A stretch of DNA of 64,000 bases, taken from assembly GCA_022846035.1 (NCBI GenBank), contig AP025580.1:1426001-1490000 (forward strand), in the 5' to 3' direction. This document shows positions 27,879-36,478 of this stretch, piece after piece. The notes beneath the pieces are model-generated. The model made no database searches. It was given only the letters and a program-made list of their open reading frames with translations, and had not been told where the DNA came from. The position numbers were made by a program, and so were the translations under genes. The DNA comes from Christensenellaceae bacterium (lineage in GTDB: Bacteria; Bacillota; Clostridia; Christensenellales; Christensenellaceae). Position 1 is the first letter of the stretch. Each line of letters starts with the position of its first letter.

Positions 27879-29129
27879 TTATACCAATAGCGCGCCATAA
27901 GCCGCCGCCTGCCGGTCCACAACGCCCGCGCGGCCTGCATAACAGCGCAAAAACGCGGTTACAAGTTCCCTATTTTCCGCCTTGACGATCACCGGCTTTT
28001 TGACGAACATGGAAAGCGTGGATACAAAATTCCACATATCGAAATCAAAATCCATACTGCGAAAATCCAACGCCACAACGTCCGCTTCCGCTTCATCTGC
28101 GGGAATAGCGTCCATCAGGCAGTAATAATCCCCGCCTCGGATCCCCGATACCACCGCGTCCGTGCATACGTCCATGCTTGCGATCCGGACATTTCCGTTC
28201 CATGCTATGCTCATATAAGAGGATGCCAAATACTGCTGTTCTTCTCCCCGCACCGCCGGAATGTCCGCCTTGTCTATCGCTTTTCTGAGCGCGGCAATAT
28301 GTTTTTCGCTGCTGCCGCAGCAGCCGCCTAAAAGCCTCACTCCGCAATCGACAAATCCCTGCGCCATCCGCGCGAAATCCTGCGGCGTTTGCTGAAAGAC
28401 CGCAACGCCCGATTCCATTTCCGGCAGACCCGCATTGGGCTTTGCGCACAGCATCGGCGCGATCTTCCCCATTGCTTTTATAGGTCCCAGCAGGCTCTCA
28501 GGGCCGCCCGAACAGTTTGCCCCGACCAGCGTCGCTCCCAATGCGCTCAAGACGGCAGCGCACACGTCCGGCGTATTTCCGGACATCGTGTACCCGTTCT
28601 CATACGTCATATTGGCGATGATTTCCAGACCGCCAAGCTCGCATGCCGCTACTATGCCCGCGCGCATTTCATTTAGATCCGTAAATGTTTCAAAGTTAAC
28701 GATACCGATCCCCGCATCCTTTAGCGGCTTTAACTGTTGTTTGAAGTATCCCACCGCCGTCTCGAATTTCATCTCTCCCGCAGGCTCAAAAAACAGTCCA
28801 GTGGGCCCGAGCGACGCGGCCACCAAGACCTCCCTGCCCTTAGCGCACGCAAGCGCCAGCTTCGCGCCTTCATAGTTGATCTCGTAAAGCTGGTCGTCCA
28901 GTCCGTGCGACAAAAGCTGCGGACCGTTGCCGCAGAAAGTATTCGTCTGGATCACATCCGATCCCGCATCGATATAGCTCATATATACGTCGCGCACCTT
29001 GTCCGGTTCGCTTAAATTCCATTCTTCCGCGCTCTGTCCGCCCGAAAGTCCCCTTTGCTGGAGCATCACTCCCTTGGAACCGTCATACAGCAAAACTTTC
29101 TTTTTACATTGATCGGCCAGTTTTCCCAT
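27879..29129 (-). CDS. Homocysteine S-methyltransferase-like protein with C-terminal extension
   Basis: 416 residues. The first about 290 form the Hcy-binding barrel seen at the MetH N-terminus: LLYDGSKGVMLQQRG, DVIQTNTFCGN, VGANCSGGPESL and LLGGCCGSS; the single Cys and Cys-Cys pair are the zinc ligands. The last about 125 residues are not a B12 or folate domain that I recognise. It may methylate homocysteine or be a methyltransferase component for another methyl donor. AAGGAGAG precedes the ATG. Confidence 0.8.
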   Translation of the reverse strand: MGKLADQCKKKVLLYDGSKGVMLQQRGLSGGQSAEEWNLSEPDKVRDVYMSYIDAGSDVIQTNTFCGNGPQLLSHGLDDQLYEINYEGAKLALACAKGREVLVAASLGPTGLFFEPAGEMKFETAVGYFKQQLKPLKDAGIGIVNFETFTDLNEMRAGIVAACELGGLEIIANMTYENGYTMSGNTPDVCAAVLSALGATLVGANCSGGPESLLGPIKAMGKIAPMLCAKPNAGLPEMESGVAVFQQTPQDFARMAQGFVDCGVRLLGGCCGSSEKHIAALRKAIDKADIPAVRGEEQQYLASSYMSIAWNGNVRIASMDVCTDAVVSGIRGGDYYCLMDAIPADEAEADVVALDFRSMDFDFDMWNFVSTLSMFVKKPVIVKAENRELVTAFLRCYAGRAGVVDRQAAAYGALLV

Positions 29130-29267
29130 TATTCTCTCCTTATGCTATGCTGATAGTATTCACAATTTTATTATATCTTAATTCTTTTTCCATTGCTACG
29201 ATAATCCTGAATAAACGGCGTTTAAAATGTGTATTAATGAACTATCACAAAAAAGGAGGACTCATCC

Positions 29268-29825
29268 ATGAACTACCTGTCTCGCGACCATGACCGTCAT
29301 CTTTTGCGCTATGAGATCATTGGGACCATCGTCGTATGTGTTCTCGCGCCGGTCTTTCATTTCCTGTTTGCCTGGTCCGGCAACAACCATTTTGTAGGCA
29401 TATTTGCCGCCGTCAATGAAAGCGTCTGGGAACACACAAAAATCGTTTATTTTCCGTTTTTATTTTTTACAATCGCCGAATACTTTATCGTCAAACCGGA
29501 TTTCAGGCGTTTTTTTGCCGCCAAAACAATTTCCATGTCCCTGATTCTTCTTCTTATGATCACGTTTTTTTATACCTACTCCGGCATGCTGGGAATAGAA
29601 TCGCTGACTGTGGATATTGTCTTTACTTTTGTGCTGACAATCCTCGTTTTTTATATCTCGTACCGGCTGTACCGCTCAGGGCGTGATTTTGACCAATTGT
29701 TTTTTGTTATCATGGTTTTATTCGCTGCCGTACTTCTGATGGAGTTGGCGTTTACGCTGGCCCCGCCGCACATTCCCCTGTTCCAGGATTCTGAAACGGG
29801 CACTTTCGGCTTCCCCATATCATAA
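29268..29825 (+). CDS. DUF6512 family membrane protein
   Basis: 185 residues with about five membrane helices. The segment VFHFLFAWSGNNHFVGIFAAVNESVWEHTKI is typical of this uncharacterised family. AAAGGAGGA precedes the ATG. No function is known. Confidence 0.7.
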   Translation: MNYLSRDHDRHLLRYEIIGTIVVCVLAPVFHFLFAWSGNNHFVGIFAAVNESVWEHTKIVYFPFLFFTIAEYFIVKPDFRRFFAAKTISMSLILLLMITFFYTYSGMLGIESLTVDIVFTFVLTILVFYISYRLYRSGRDFDQLFFVIMVLFAAVLLMELAFTLAPPHIPLFQDSETGTFGFPIS

Positions 29826-29925
29826 AACGGAATAATTTAGAAAATATTGGAATATTTTGTTTGCCTTGTGCATATAGATATATAAGAGGTTTTTTATGTG
29901 TACCTCTGAATGTCTATACCGAAAA

Positions 29926-29968
29926 GCAAAAAACCGGCTTTCTTCTTCCAAAGATGCCGGTTTTTTGC
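29926..29968. terminator. Bidirectional terminator between DUF6512 and desulfoferrodoxin genes
   Basis: 13-bp stem GCAAAAAACCGGC/GCCGGTTTTTTGC with a 17-base loop. Confidence 0.9.
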
Positions 29969-29991
29969 ATGAAAAATTTGTTAATGCGTTT

Positions 29992-30366
29992 TTATGCTTT
30001 CCACAAACCATGCAGGTTACAGTAAGCAAATACTTCGAACTCATCTCCGTCTACGGTGAATTCTGCACGCGGCGCTTCGCCCGGTTCAAGAACGTGCCTC
30101 TGCATCAGCTTGGGCGTTTCTACGGCGATCCATTCAATATAGTGTTCTTCTGTCATCGGGTGCTCTACGCTGCCGATCTGTACCTTTAATTTATTGCCGT
30201 CTTTCTCATAAACCGGAACGTGCTTCTCCTGTGCCGCATCCACAGTATTCGGCGTCAGCTTTACCATCGGCTTGCCGCAGCAAACAAGCTGACCGCCGCC
30301 GTCCTTGATGAGCTCCACAATATTACCACACAACTCACATCTGTAGAAATTCGCTTTTTCTTTCAT
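29992..30366 (-). CDS. dfx: Desulfoferrodoxin (superoxide reductase, 2Fe type)
   Basis: 124 residues. The desulforedoxin centre I ligands Cys10, Cys13, Cys29 and Cys30 are present. Centre II ligands His49, His69, His75, Cys116 and His119 and the active-site Glu47 are complete. It reduces superoxide to peroxide without making oxygen, as expected in an anaerobe. ATG 30366 follows AGGTGA; a GTG three codons upstream overlaps that site. Confidence 0.96.
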   Translation of the reverse strand: MKEKANFYRCELCGNIVELIKDGGGQLVCCGKPMVKLTPNTVDAAQEKHVPVYEKDGNKLKVQIGSVEHPMTEEHYIEWIAVETPKLMQRHVLEPGEAPRAEFTVDGDEFEVFAYCNLHGLWKA

Positions 30367-30406
30367 AACACTCACCTCTTATAATATTCAAAATATAGAA
30401 CGTGCA

Positions 30407-30462
30407 GAATCCGAGGATTCAACTTATGCTATTATTAAACGCCGGATATTGTCATTAAACGC
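30407..30462. repeat. Palindrome and direct repeats upstream of desulfoferrodoxin
   Basis: Palindrome GAATCC-GA-GGATTC (30407-30420) and direct repeat ATTAAACGC at 30434-30442 and 30454-30462 (20-bp period). They lie in the presumed promoter region; regulator unknown. Confidence 0.5.
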
Positions 30463-31712
30463 TATTTCTTATTTCTCTGCGAAAAATAGGACTGGTAATG
30501 CAGCTTCTGCTTTCCCGGAAAAAGGTATTCGTACAAGTCCATGAAATAATCGTCCGTCATGCTCGCGATATAATCCACGACAATCTGGTTTGGTTCTTCT
30601 TCCAGATACTGCTTCTTCAAACCTGCCGCACGCGAAAAGCCGCTGAAAACATGGTTGATATGATGCCGGAAAATCGGCGAACGCTCATCACCGCTTACAA
30701 AGTCTTCCAGCAGCTTCTCGTAAATCTGCTCAAACATTTTGCGGATGGTCGGATATGGCTCGTTTTTGTCCTGCGGTGCATAAATGCGCTTGAAGTTAAC
30801 CTGCTTTTCGTATGCAAGCGCGTCCGCATATTCCTCGTCAAGCTTGATATACGGCTTTTCATAGCTGTTCGAGACTACGTTGGTAATGATGTTATTGATA
30901 AAATCCGAATTGGTGGAACCGAGCACATCGTTTTCCGAAAACGGTTCATGCACGCCGATTTTCAGGATTTGCGCGTCCTGTCTGTCCTTGCCCAGATAGG
31001 CGATTACGTCTGCAAGACGCACCACACAGCCCTCCAGCGTAGCCGGTACCAGCTTGCCGGTAGCCGCTTCGTCCGTATAGCACCGCTCCATCTGGCGGTC
31101 AAATTCTAAGAACATCCCATCCTTATCCGCAGCTTCATAAGGACGCGGCCGATATTCCCCGCTTACCTTTTCCCCGTTATGGCACAGAATGCCGTTTAAG
31201 ACCTGCAGGCTCAGATTTAATGAAAGCACTTTATCCAGAATGCGCGCGCTGTGAACGTTGTGGTTAAAATACCTACCTGTATTTTCGTGGTATATCCTCG
31301 ACAGGAAACGCTCGCCCGCATGTCCGAACGGCGTATGCCCGAGGTCATGCCCGAGGGCGATCGCCTCGATCAGATCAAGGTTTAAATTGAGCATGCGCCC
31401 GATATTGCGCGCAATGCGCGACACCAACTGAACGTGCAGGATCCGTCGGGTAATATCGTCGTTTTTATATAAGGAAAAAACCTGCGTTTTATCCGCATAG
31501 CGGTTGAAAAAACGGCAATATAAAATACGCTCGCAGTCTTTGGCAAAGTTCGGCCTCTGGATGCGGAATTTCTCCGGCTCGCGCCGAACCGAGCTTCTGT
31601 CCCTCGTCGCATACTTTTGCATCTCGTCCTGTTTTTTCTTGAGATCCTCAAAAATTGCTTTTTCCACCGCAGGATCAAGATCAAGATACTTTTTTTCACG
31701 ATTATTTCCCAT
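30462..31712 (-). CDS. dgt: Deoxyguanosinetriphosphate triphosphohydrolase-like protein
   Basis: 416 residues of the HD superfamily. The His-Asp motif is GHDLGHTPFGHAGE near residue 110, with an earlier metal His in the RILHVQLVSRIARNI helix. Dgt enzymes split dNTPs to nucleoside and triphosphate and limit dNTP pools. ATG 31712 has AAGGA about 10 bases upstream; the longer frame adds 21 unlikely residues. Confidence 0.9.
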   Translation of the reverse strand: MGNNREKKYLDLDPAVEKAIFEDLKKKQDEMQKYATRDRSSVRREPEKFRIQRPNFAKDCERILYCRFFNRYADKTQVFSLYKNDDITRRILHVQLVSRIARNIGRMLNLNLDLIEAIALGHDLGHTPFGHAGERFLSRIYHENTGRYFNHNVHSARILDKVLSLNLSLQVLNGILCHNGEKVSGEYRPRPYEAADKDGMFLEFDRQMERCYTDEAATGKLVPATLEGCVVRLADVIAYLGKDRQDAQILKIGVHEPFSENDVLGSTNSDFINNIITNVVSNSYEKPYIKLDEEYADALAYEKQVNFKRIYAPQDKNEPYPTIRKMFEQIYEKLLEDFVSGDERSPIFRHHINHVFSGFSRAAGLKKQYLEEEPNQIVVDYIASMTDDYFMDLYEYLFPGKQKLHYQSYFSQRNKK

Positions 31713-31849
31713 GATACCGCCGTCCTTTTCGGTTTTATTATAGCATAGCCGCCGCTTGCTGTCAGCGTTTTCCATTGTTTTCGTTTGGCGGATATGCGGT
31801 ATGTGTATAAATATATTACAATATTATATGGATGGAGGATATGATTTTC

Positions 31850-32572
31850 ATGAAAAAGAATATTCTGGGAACATTGGCGATCGCCTTTGGTTCTATATTT
31901 ATTTTCGCGGCATGCACCGCCGTGCCCGCTTCCCCTCCTCAAACGGAGAGCAGCGATCTGATTCTGGCTGCGAAAGGTGAAATCACCAATATCGAAACGG
32001 ACGGCGATACCGCCAGCCTGACGATAGACGGCAGCGGTGTCGAATCCGACGCGGCCTATCAGCTCCTGATCGTACATCCGACAAACGAAACGCCCCTCAT
32101 CGAAAACGGGAACGCTTCGGCCTATGAGCCGGCTTCGCTTCAGGTCGGTGACAAAATTGCTGTCTTTCTTTCCCCCAACGCTCCCGTAACCGCTTCTGAG
32201 CCGCCGCAGGCGACGCCGGAAAAAATTGTCGTTACAGAGCGCGCGGCCCAAGGTGCGGGAACGGAAAGCTCCGCATCTGCCGATGTAAAAACGGAATACG
32301 AAGGCAGTATTACCGAAATCACACCGGACGGCGATTATTACCTTGTATACCTCCAGAAAGAAGAAAACGGTGAACCCGCGCACGACCTGCGGGCGGTTGT
32401 TTCCAGCGACACAGAGATCGTTTCCGAAAAACGCGAGGCGAGCGGCCTTGCGCCTAACGAACTTAAAATCGGCGATAAGGTGACCGTTACCACCAACGGT
32501 ATCGCCACTTTCTCGATTCCGCCGCAGGCTTCCGCACAAAAAATCGTGATTCACGATGCGCAGGAAAAATAG
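31850..32572 (+). CDS. Lipoprotein with two related beta modules
   Basis: 240 residues. Lipobox FAAC near residue 22. Two halves are similar: GEITNIETDGDTASLTI...LQVGDKIAVF...PEKIVV and GSITEITPDGDYYLVYL...LKIGDKVTVT...AQKIVI, each about 100 residues, like small OB-type beta barrels. It is anchored to the outer membrane face; the function is unknown. GGAGG lies 11 bases before ATG 31850. Confidence 0.8.
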   Translation: MKKNILGTLAIAFGSIFIFAACTAVPASPPQTESSDLILAAKGEITNIETDGDTASLTIDGSGVESDAAYQLLIVHPTNETPLIENGNASAYEPASLQVGDKIAVFLSPNAPVTASEPPQATPEKIVVTERAAQGAGTESSASADVKTEYEGSITEITPDGDYYLVYLQKEENGEPAHDLRAVVSSDTEIVSEKREASGLAPNELKIGDKVTVTTNGIATFSIPPQASAQKIVIHDAQEK

Positions 32573-32589
32573 CGCATATTCTCCAAAAG

Positions 32590-32615
32590 CTCCGGCATAC
32601 CGCCGGAGTTTTTTT
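32590..32615 (+). terminator. Terminator after the two-module lipoprotein gene
   Basis: 7-bp stem CTCCGGC/GCCGGAG, loop ATACC, then seven T. In the minus direction four U follow, so it may also stop the ecf operon. Confidence 0.9.
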
Positions 32616-33300
32616 ATGTCTGCAGCCCGAATTTCGTTTTGATCCGCTTAAGCTTTTTCCCCCAGGCCGCGAGGATCAGAACCAAAAAGACCACTGTAGA
32701 GATACAATGCGCCAGGTTAAAAGGAATCCCCGCCAAATATGCCGCCAGCGCGCCCTGCCAGGTGATAGGCGATACAAAACCGACGATATACCACGAATCC
32801 ATGATAAAGCCGAACAAAAACGAGGACAGCGCGCCATACATGTAAATCAAAAAATCTTTTTTGAAAAGCCCCCGCTCATTGAGCAGCCCCGCCAAAAAGC
32901 CGACTATCCCCCACGCGTACATTTGCCACGGCGTCCATGCCCCCTGCCCGAAAAACAGGTTTGACGCAAGCGCGGCGAGCGCCCCCGCCAAAAAACCGCT
33001 TTGTCGCCCAAAACAAACGGCAGTAACGATTACGATTGCGGAAACAGGCGTAAAGTTGGGAAAGGGCGCAAAGACAATACGCCCTGCGACAGCGATCGCC
33101 GATAGCACCGCAACGGGCATCATATCCCGTGGCCGTGGTTTTTTCATCTCGAAACGCAGGAAGAAAGGCAGCAGCGCGCATACCGCCACGGCGATACTGA
33201 GCAATGCCGTATTCTCTGCCGCAAAATACGCGCATAAAAACAGTACAACCGGAACGGCTATGAGCGATATTGGCTCCATCCATTTGAGCGCATTATACAT
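32614..33300 (-). CDS. ECF transporter S component (corrinoid specificity inferred)
   Basis: 228 residues with about six membrane helices, including the S-component-like block VCFGRQSGFLAGALAALASN and the SPITWQGALAAYLAGIPFN helix. It captures the substrate in the membrane and pairs with EcfT-EcfAA'. It overlaps the ATPase gene by 8 bases. The cobalamin riboswitch upstream of the operon and the two DUF4430 proteins point to cobalamin or another corrinoid as ligand; this is inference. Confidence 0.82.
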   Translation of the reverse strand: MYNALKWMEPISLIAVPVVLFLCAYFAAENTALLSIAVAVCALLPFFLRFEMKKPRPRDMMPVAVLSAIAVAGRIVFAPFPNFTPVSAIVIVTAVCFGRQSGFLAGALAALASNLFFGQGAWTPWQMYAWGIVGFLAGLLNERGLFKKDFLIYMYGALSSFLFGFIMDSWYIVGFVSPITWQGALAAYLAGIPFNLAHCISTVVFLVLILAAWGKKLKRIKTKFGLQT

Positions 33301-34897
33301 ATCTCAGCACATCCTTTACCGTGACACAGTCCGAAAGGATACCTCGCGTCATCCTGTTTACCGCCGTCGTATAAAAGCTATTTCCCAAGAAAAACGACCT
33401 GCCTTCATCCGAACAGATCACATTCCCGTCAAAAAGCATAGAACAGCGCTGGGCATGCGAAGCGGCAAATTCAAGGTCATGCGTCACTATGACCACCGCC
33501 ATCCCGCTCGCGGCCAGTTGCTTTAGCAGATACGCCAACTCGTCTTTTGCCATGGCGTCCATGCCTTTGGTCGGTTCATCAAGAAGCAGTACGTTTGGCT
33601 GCAAAAGCAGCAGCTTTGCTATCGCCGCTTTTTGCATCTCGCCGCCGCTCAAGTCGTAAGGGTGCTTTTCAAGGTGCGGTAATAGCCCAAAAGTCCGCGC
33701 CATATCCTCCATGTCCCGCCTCGCATAATGAAACGCCTTTGCGTTTTCCATCAACTCCGCCCGCAGCGTATCGCAGACAAACATCGTTTTGGGGCTTTGC
33801 ATTAGCAAGGCCGTCCGCATCTCTTCTGCGCGGCGCACCGTTCCCCGCGACGGTTTCAGCAATCCGCAAAGCACGCCGAGCAGAGTGCTTTTCCCGCTTC
33901 CGTTCCCGCCCAATATGCAATGCATTTCACCCTGCCGGATCTGGATTGCCAGTCCCTTTAATACGAAATCGCCTTTCCTGTCGTAGCGAAACCAAATATC
34001 CTTTACGCCGATTGCCGCCGGTTTTGCGGATACTTCTTCCTTGCGCGGCGCAGGCGGGTGCGGCTTCCGCCGGTGTGCGGCGAGCATCCTCCTGCCCTCT
34101 TTTACGCCGAGCGGAATATCTGCTGTTATTCCCATCCCCTCAGCAAGCCGAACGGCTGCAGGCAGCGACGGAATAAACGCTTCTTCTCTCTTGCGGATAC
34201 ACCATCCCGCAAACTCTTCCGGCGTTCCATAAAAACGCCTTTGCGCTTTGGATAAGTAAAGTACGCTGTCCGCGATGGGAAGCACGTCGTCGAGCCTGTG
34301 TTCCGACAGGATGACCGTTTTTCCAAGCTCTTCATTAACACGCCTTAACGTCTGCAGGAATTCCTTTGCCGCGATCGGGTCAAGCTGCGCGGTCGGCTCG
34401 TCCAAGATAATTACATCCGGCTGCATTGCCATAACCGCCGCCAGGTTGAGTATTTGCTTTTGCCCGCCGGAAAGTTCGTTTACACTCTTTTCGAACCACG
34501 GCCCGATTCCAAAAAAATGCGCCGTTTCCGCAACGCGACGGCGTATCACACCCGTGGGAACTCCCAGGTTTTCCAGCCCGAACGCCAGTTCGTGCCATAC
34601 CGTATCCGTCACGATCTGGTTTTCGGGATTTTGCATTACAAAACCGATCGTTGCCGCCGATTCCGGCGGTGCAACATCGTCTATCCCACATCCGTCGACA
34701 AGAATGCGTCCCCTTTTCTCGCCATACGGCGCAATTTCTTTTTTCAGGCAGCGCAGCAGCGTCGTTTTACCACAGCCCGAACGCCCGCACACCAACAGAA
34801 AGGACCCTTTTTCAACTGCAAACGTAATATCCTTAAGAGCATCGTCCGTTGCTGTGGGATAACGGAACGAAAGCTTTTCTACCGTAATTTTTTCCAT
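33293..34897 (-). CDS. ECF transporter ATPase, fused EcfA-EcfA'
   Basis: 534 residues with two ABC domains in one chain. Domain 1 (about 1-230): Walker A GRSGCGKTT, signature LSGGQKQILN, Walker B VIILDEPTAQLDP. Domain 2 (about 310-530): GGNGSGKST, LSGGEMQKAAIA, VLLLDEPTKGMD. ATG 34897 was chosen because homology begins there; the upstream 54 codons lie within ecfT. It overlaps ecfT by 19 bases, suggesting coupled translation. Confidence 0.92.
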   Translation of the reverse strand: MEKITVEKLSFRYPTATDDALKDITFAVEKGSFLLVCGRSGCGKTTLLRCLKKEIAPYGEKRGRILVDGCGIDDVAPPESAATIGFVMQNPENQIVTDTVWHELAFGLENLGVPTGVIRRRVAETAHFFGIGPWFEKSVNELSGGQKQILNLAAVMAMQPDVIILDEPTAQLDPIAAKEFLQTLRRVNEELGKTVILSEHRLDDVLPIADSVLYLSKAQRRFYGTPEEFAGWCIRKREEAFIPSLPAAVRLAEGMGITADIPLGVKEGRRMLAAHRRKPHPPAPRKEEVSAKPAAIGVKDIWFRYDRKGDFVLKGLAIQIRQGEMHCILGGNGSGKSTLLGVLCGLLKPSRGTVRRAEEMRTALLMQSPKTMFVCDTLRAELMENAKAFHYARRDMEDMARTFGLLPHLEKHPYDLSGGEMQKAAIAKLLLLQPNVLLLDEPTKGMDAMAKDELAYLLKQLAASGMAVVIVTHDLEFAASHAQRCSMLFDGNVICSDEGRSFFLGNSFYTTAVNRMTRGILSDCVTVKDVLRYV

Positions 34898-35742
34898 GCG
34901 AGCCGTTCCTTTCCCTCCAGGATCAGGGGATAAAAAAGCAGGAGCCCATATGGAATATAGGCCCATATATTTTCTTCGATCCCCGCAAGATATGGATAAT
35001 ACATAAATGTTCCGCCAATCACGAGGATACTGGCGACGCTCAGTCCGGCCAAGCCGCATATGACGGCCAGCGATAAAATATCGTGCCGTTCCAGCTTGAA
35101 CGGGGAAAACGTCGTCCGCTTTTTGGCGCCATATCCGCGTGCGCGCATAGAATCCGCCGTTTCAACGCTATCCTCCATGCTCCATCCCATCAGAACCGAA
35201 GCGGTGCGCACAGCATTTTTGAAACGCTGCTTTTTCTTTTCCTGCCGCATGTTCATCCCGTCCTGCGCATTCATCACGCACCGCGCCCTGTATGCCGTCT
35301 GCGGGATCAGCTTCAAAGTCATGGATACCATCAGCGCCGTCGTGGGCAATATCCTGCCGAACAAATAAAGGAACTTATCGTTTGTCATCAGCGCCGCATA
35401 GCACGAAAACCAAATGAATACACTGAGCAGCTTCAGTCCTGCGCATAGCCCATAGACGAAAGCTTCCAGCGTGACCGGTTCGTCAAACAAATAAAACAGT
35501 ACCGTAAGCCCGCGATGGTTAAAAAGCGGGTTTAGCAGCGCGATGACGGCAAACATCATGAGCAGGAACGAAAGCGAAGAAAAGTATTTACGCGCCCCAC
35601 CCAGATAGACCGCATACATACTTCCCGCTAGAAAAGAAATCAAAAGATAGACCGGCTGCATGCTGAACATCGTGCACACGAGCACAGCCGCCAGATACAG
35701 GAAAATGACGCTCGGATGGTAGATCGTAAAAATATGCCGCAT
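34879..35742 (-). CDS. ecfT: ECF transporter T component (CbiQ-like)
   Basis: 287 residues, about six membrane helices, and the coupling motif SMRARGYG near residue 205 that inserts in the ATPases. It follows the DUF4430 lipoprotein by 3 bases. It forms the energising module with the fused ATPase. Confidence 0.9.
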   Translation of the reverse strand: MRHIFTIYHPSVIFLYLAAVLVCTMFSMQPVYLLISFLAGSMYAVYLGGARKYFSSLSFLLMMFAVIALLNPLFNHRGLTVLFYLFDEPVTLEAFVYGLCAGLKLLSVFIWFSCYAALMTNDKFLYLFGRILPTTALMVSMTLKLIPQTAYRARCVMNAQDGMNMRQEKKKQRFKNAVRTASVLMGWSMEDSVETADSMRARGYGAKKRTTFSPFKLERHDILSLAVICGLAGLSVASILVIGGTFMYYPYLAGIEENIWAYIPYGLLLFYPLILEGKERLAWKKLR

Positions 35743-35745
35743 ACG

Positions 35746-36453
35746 TTACGCCCCAATATCCGCTCCCATGTCACACGTATACCGCCATCTGATGTTATCG
35801 CCGTCCGACAGCGTATATTTGGTGCAGCCAACGCTCGGATAATCTCCGTTCACACTGTACATCCAGCCGCTTCCCGAGCCGCAGTCCCCCTCGCCGATCG
35901 AATTGATGGACGAAATATAACTCTTGCCGCTGAATGTGATACCTGTCGCTTTGAGCGCGTCATAGACGGTCGCTTCGGGGCCCAGCGTCACCCTCTTGCT
36001 TTCCAGGATCGTCCCAGATGAGGAAACCGCGTTTGCCAGATCCGGATCCACATTGAGCGCCGCTGCGCAGTCGATAGAAATCGTACAGGTAATTGTTTTT
36101 GCCTGCTGCGGTGTGGATTCAGGCGTATTTGCCGTCTCCTGCGGAACTGCAGCGCCGCTTTCCGTATTACTCCCCGCAAAACGATTACCCGTTTCCCTGG
36201 GCGCGGCCGAGCCGTCCGATTTTTCTTTTACCCGCGCAGATACACTTGCGGAGGGTTCCTCCGTTACCTGTGCGCCCGCGCTTTCAGGCGCGGATGACGT
36301 CGGGCTTACGGACGCGCTTGCGGGTGCAGATGTCTGCAAAGCTTCCCCCGTCGTCATGTCCGGCGATTCGCTCGGTTGCTCAGCCGGCGCGCAGCCTGCC
36401 AGCAGGCCCAGGCAAAGCAGGCCTGCCAGCAATATGGTCCATAGTCTTTTCAT
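35746..36453 (-). CDS. DUF4430 (transcobalamin C-terminal-like) lipoprotein
   Basis: 235 residues. Lipobox LLAGC at about residues 17-21, a long Ser/Pro/Ala-rich linker (to about 120), then a DUF4430 domain: CTISIDCAAAL, TVYDALKATGI and GSGWMYSVNGDYPSVGCTKYTLSDGDNIRWRY. This domain is homologous to the C-terminal beta domain of transcobalamin and intrinsic factor. I infer a membrane-anchored corrinoid receptor that passes ligand to the ECF S component. It starts 25 bases after the giant surface protein with GGAGAG. Confidence 0.88.
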   Translation of the reverse strand: MKRLWTILLAGLLCLGLLAGCAPAEQPSESPDMTTGEALQTSAPASASVSPTSSAPESAGAQVTEEPSASVSARVKEKSDGSAAPRETGNRFAGSNTESGAAVPQETANTPESTPQQAKTITCTISIDCAAALNVDPDLANAVSSSGTILESKRVTLGPEATVYDALKATGITFSGKSYISSINSIGEGDCGSGSGWMYSVNGDYPSVGCTKYTLSDGDNIRWRYTCDMGADIGA

Positions 36454-36478
36454 CGTTTCTCTCCGTCGTACTCTCTGT

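Noticed and set aside
34897-35059. N-terminal extension of the fused ECF ATPase
   Set aside because: The 54 codons lie inside ecfT and have no ABC homology; ATG 34897 fits the domain start.
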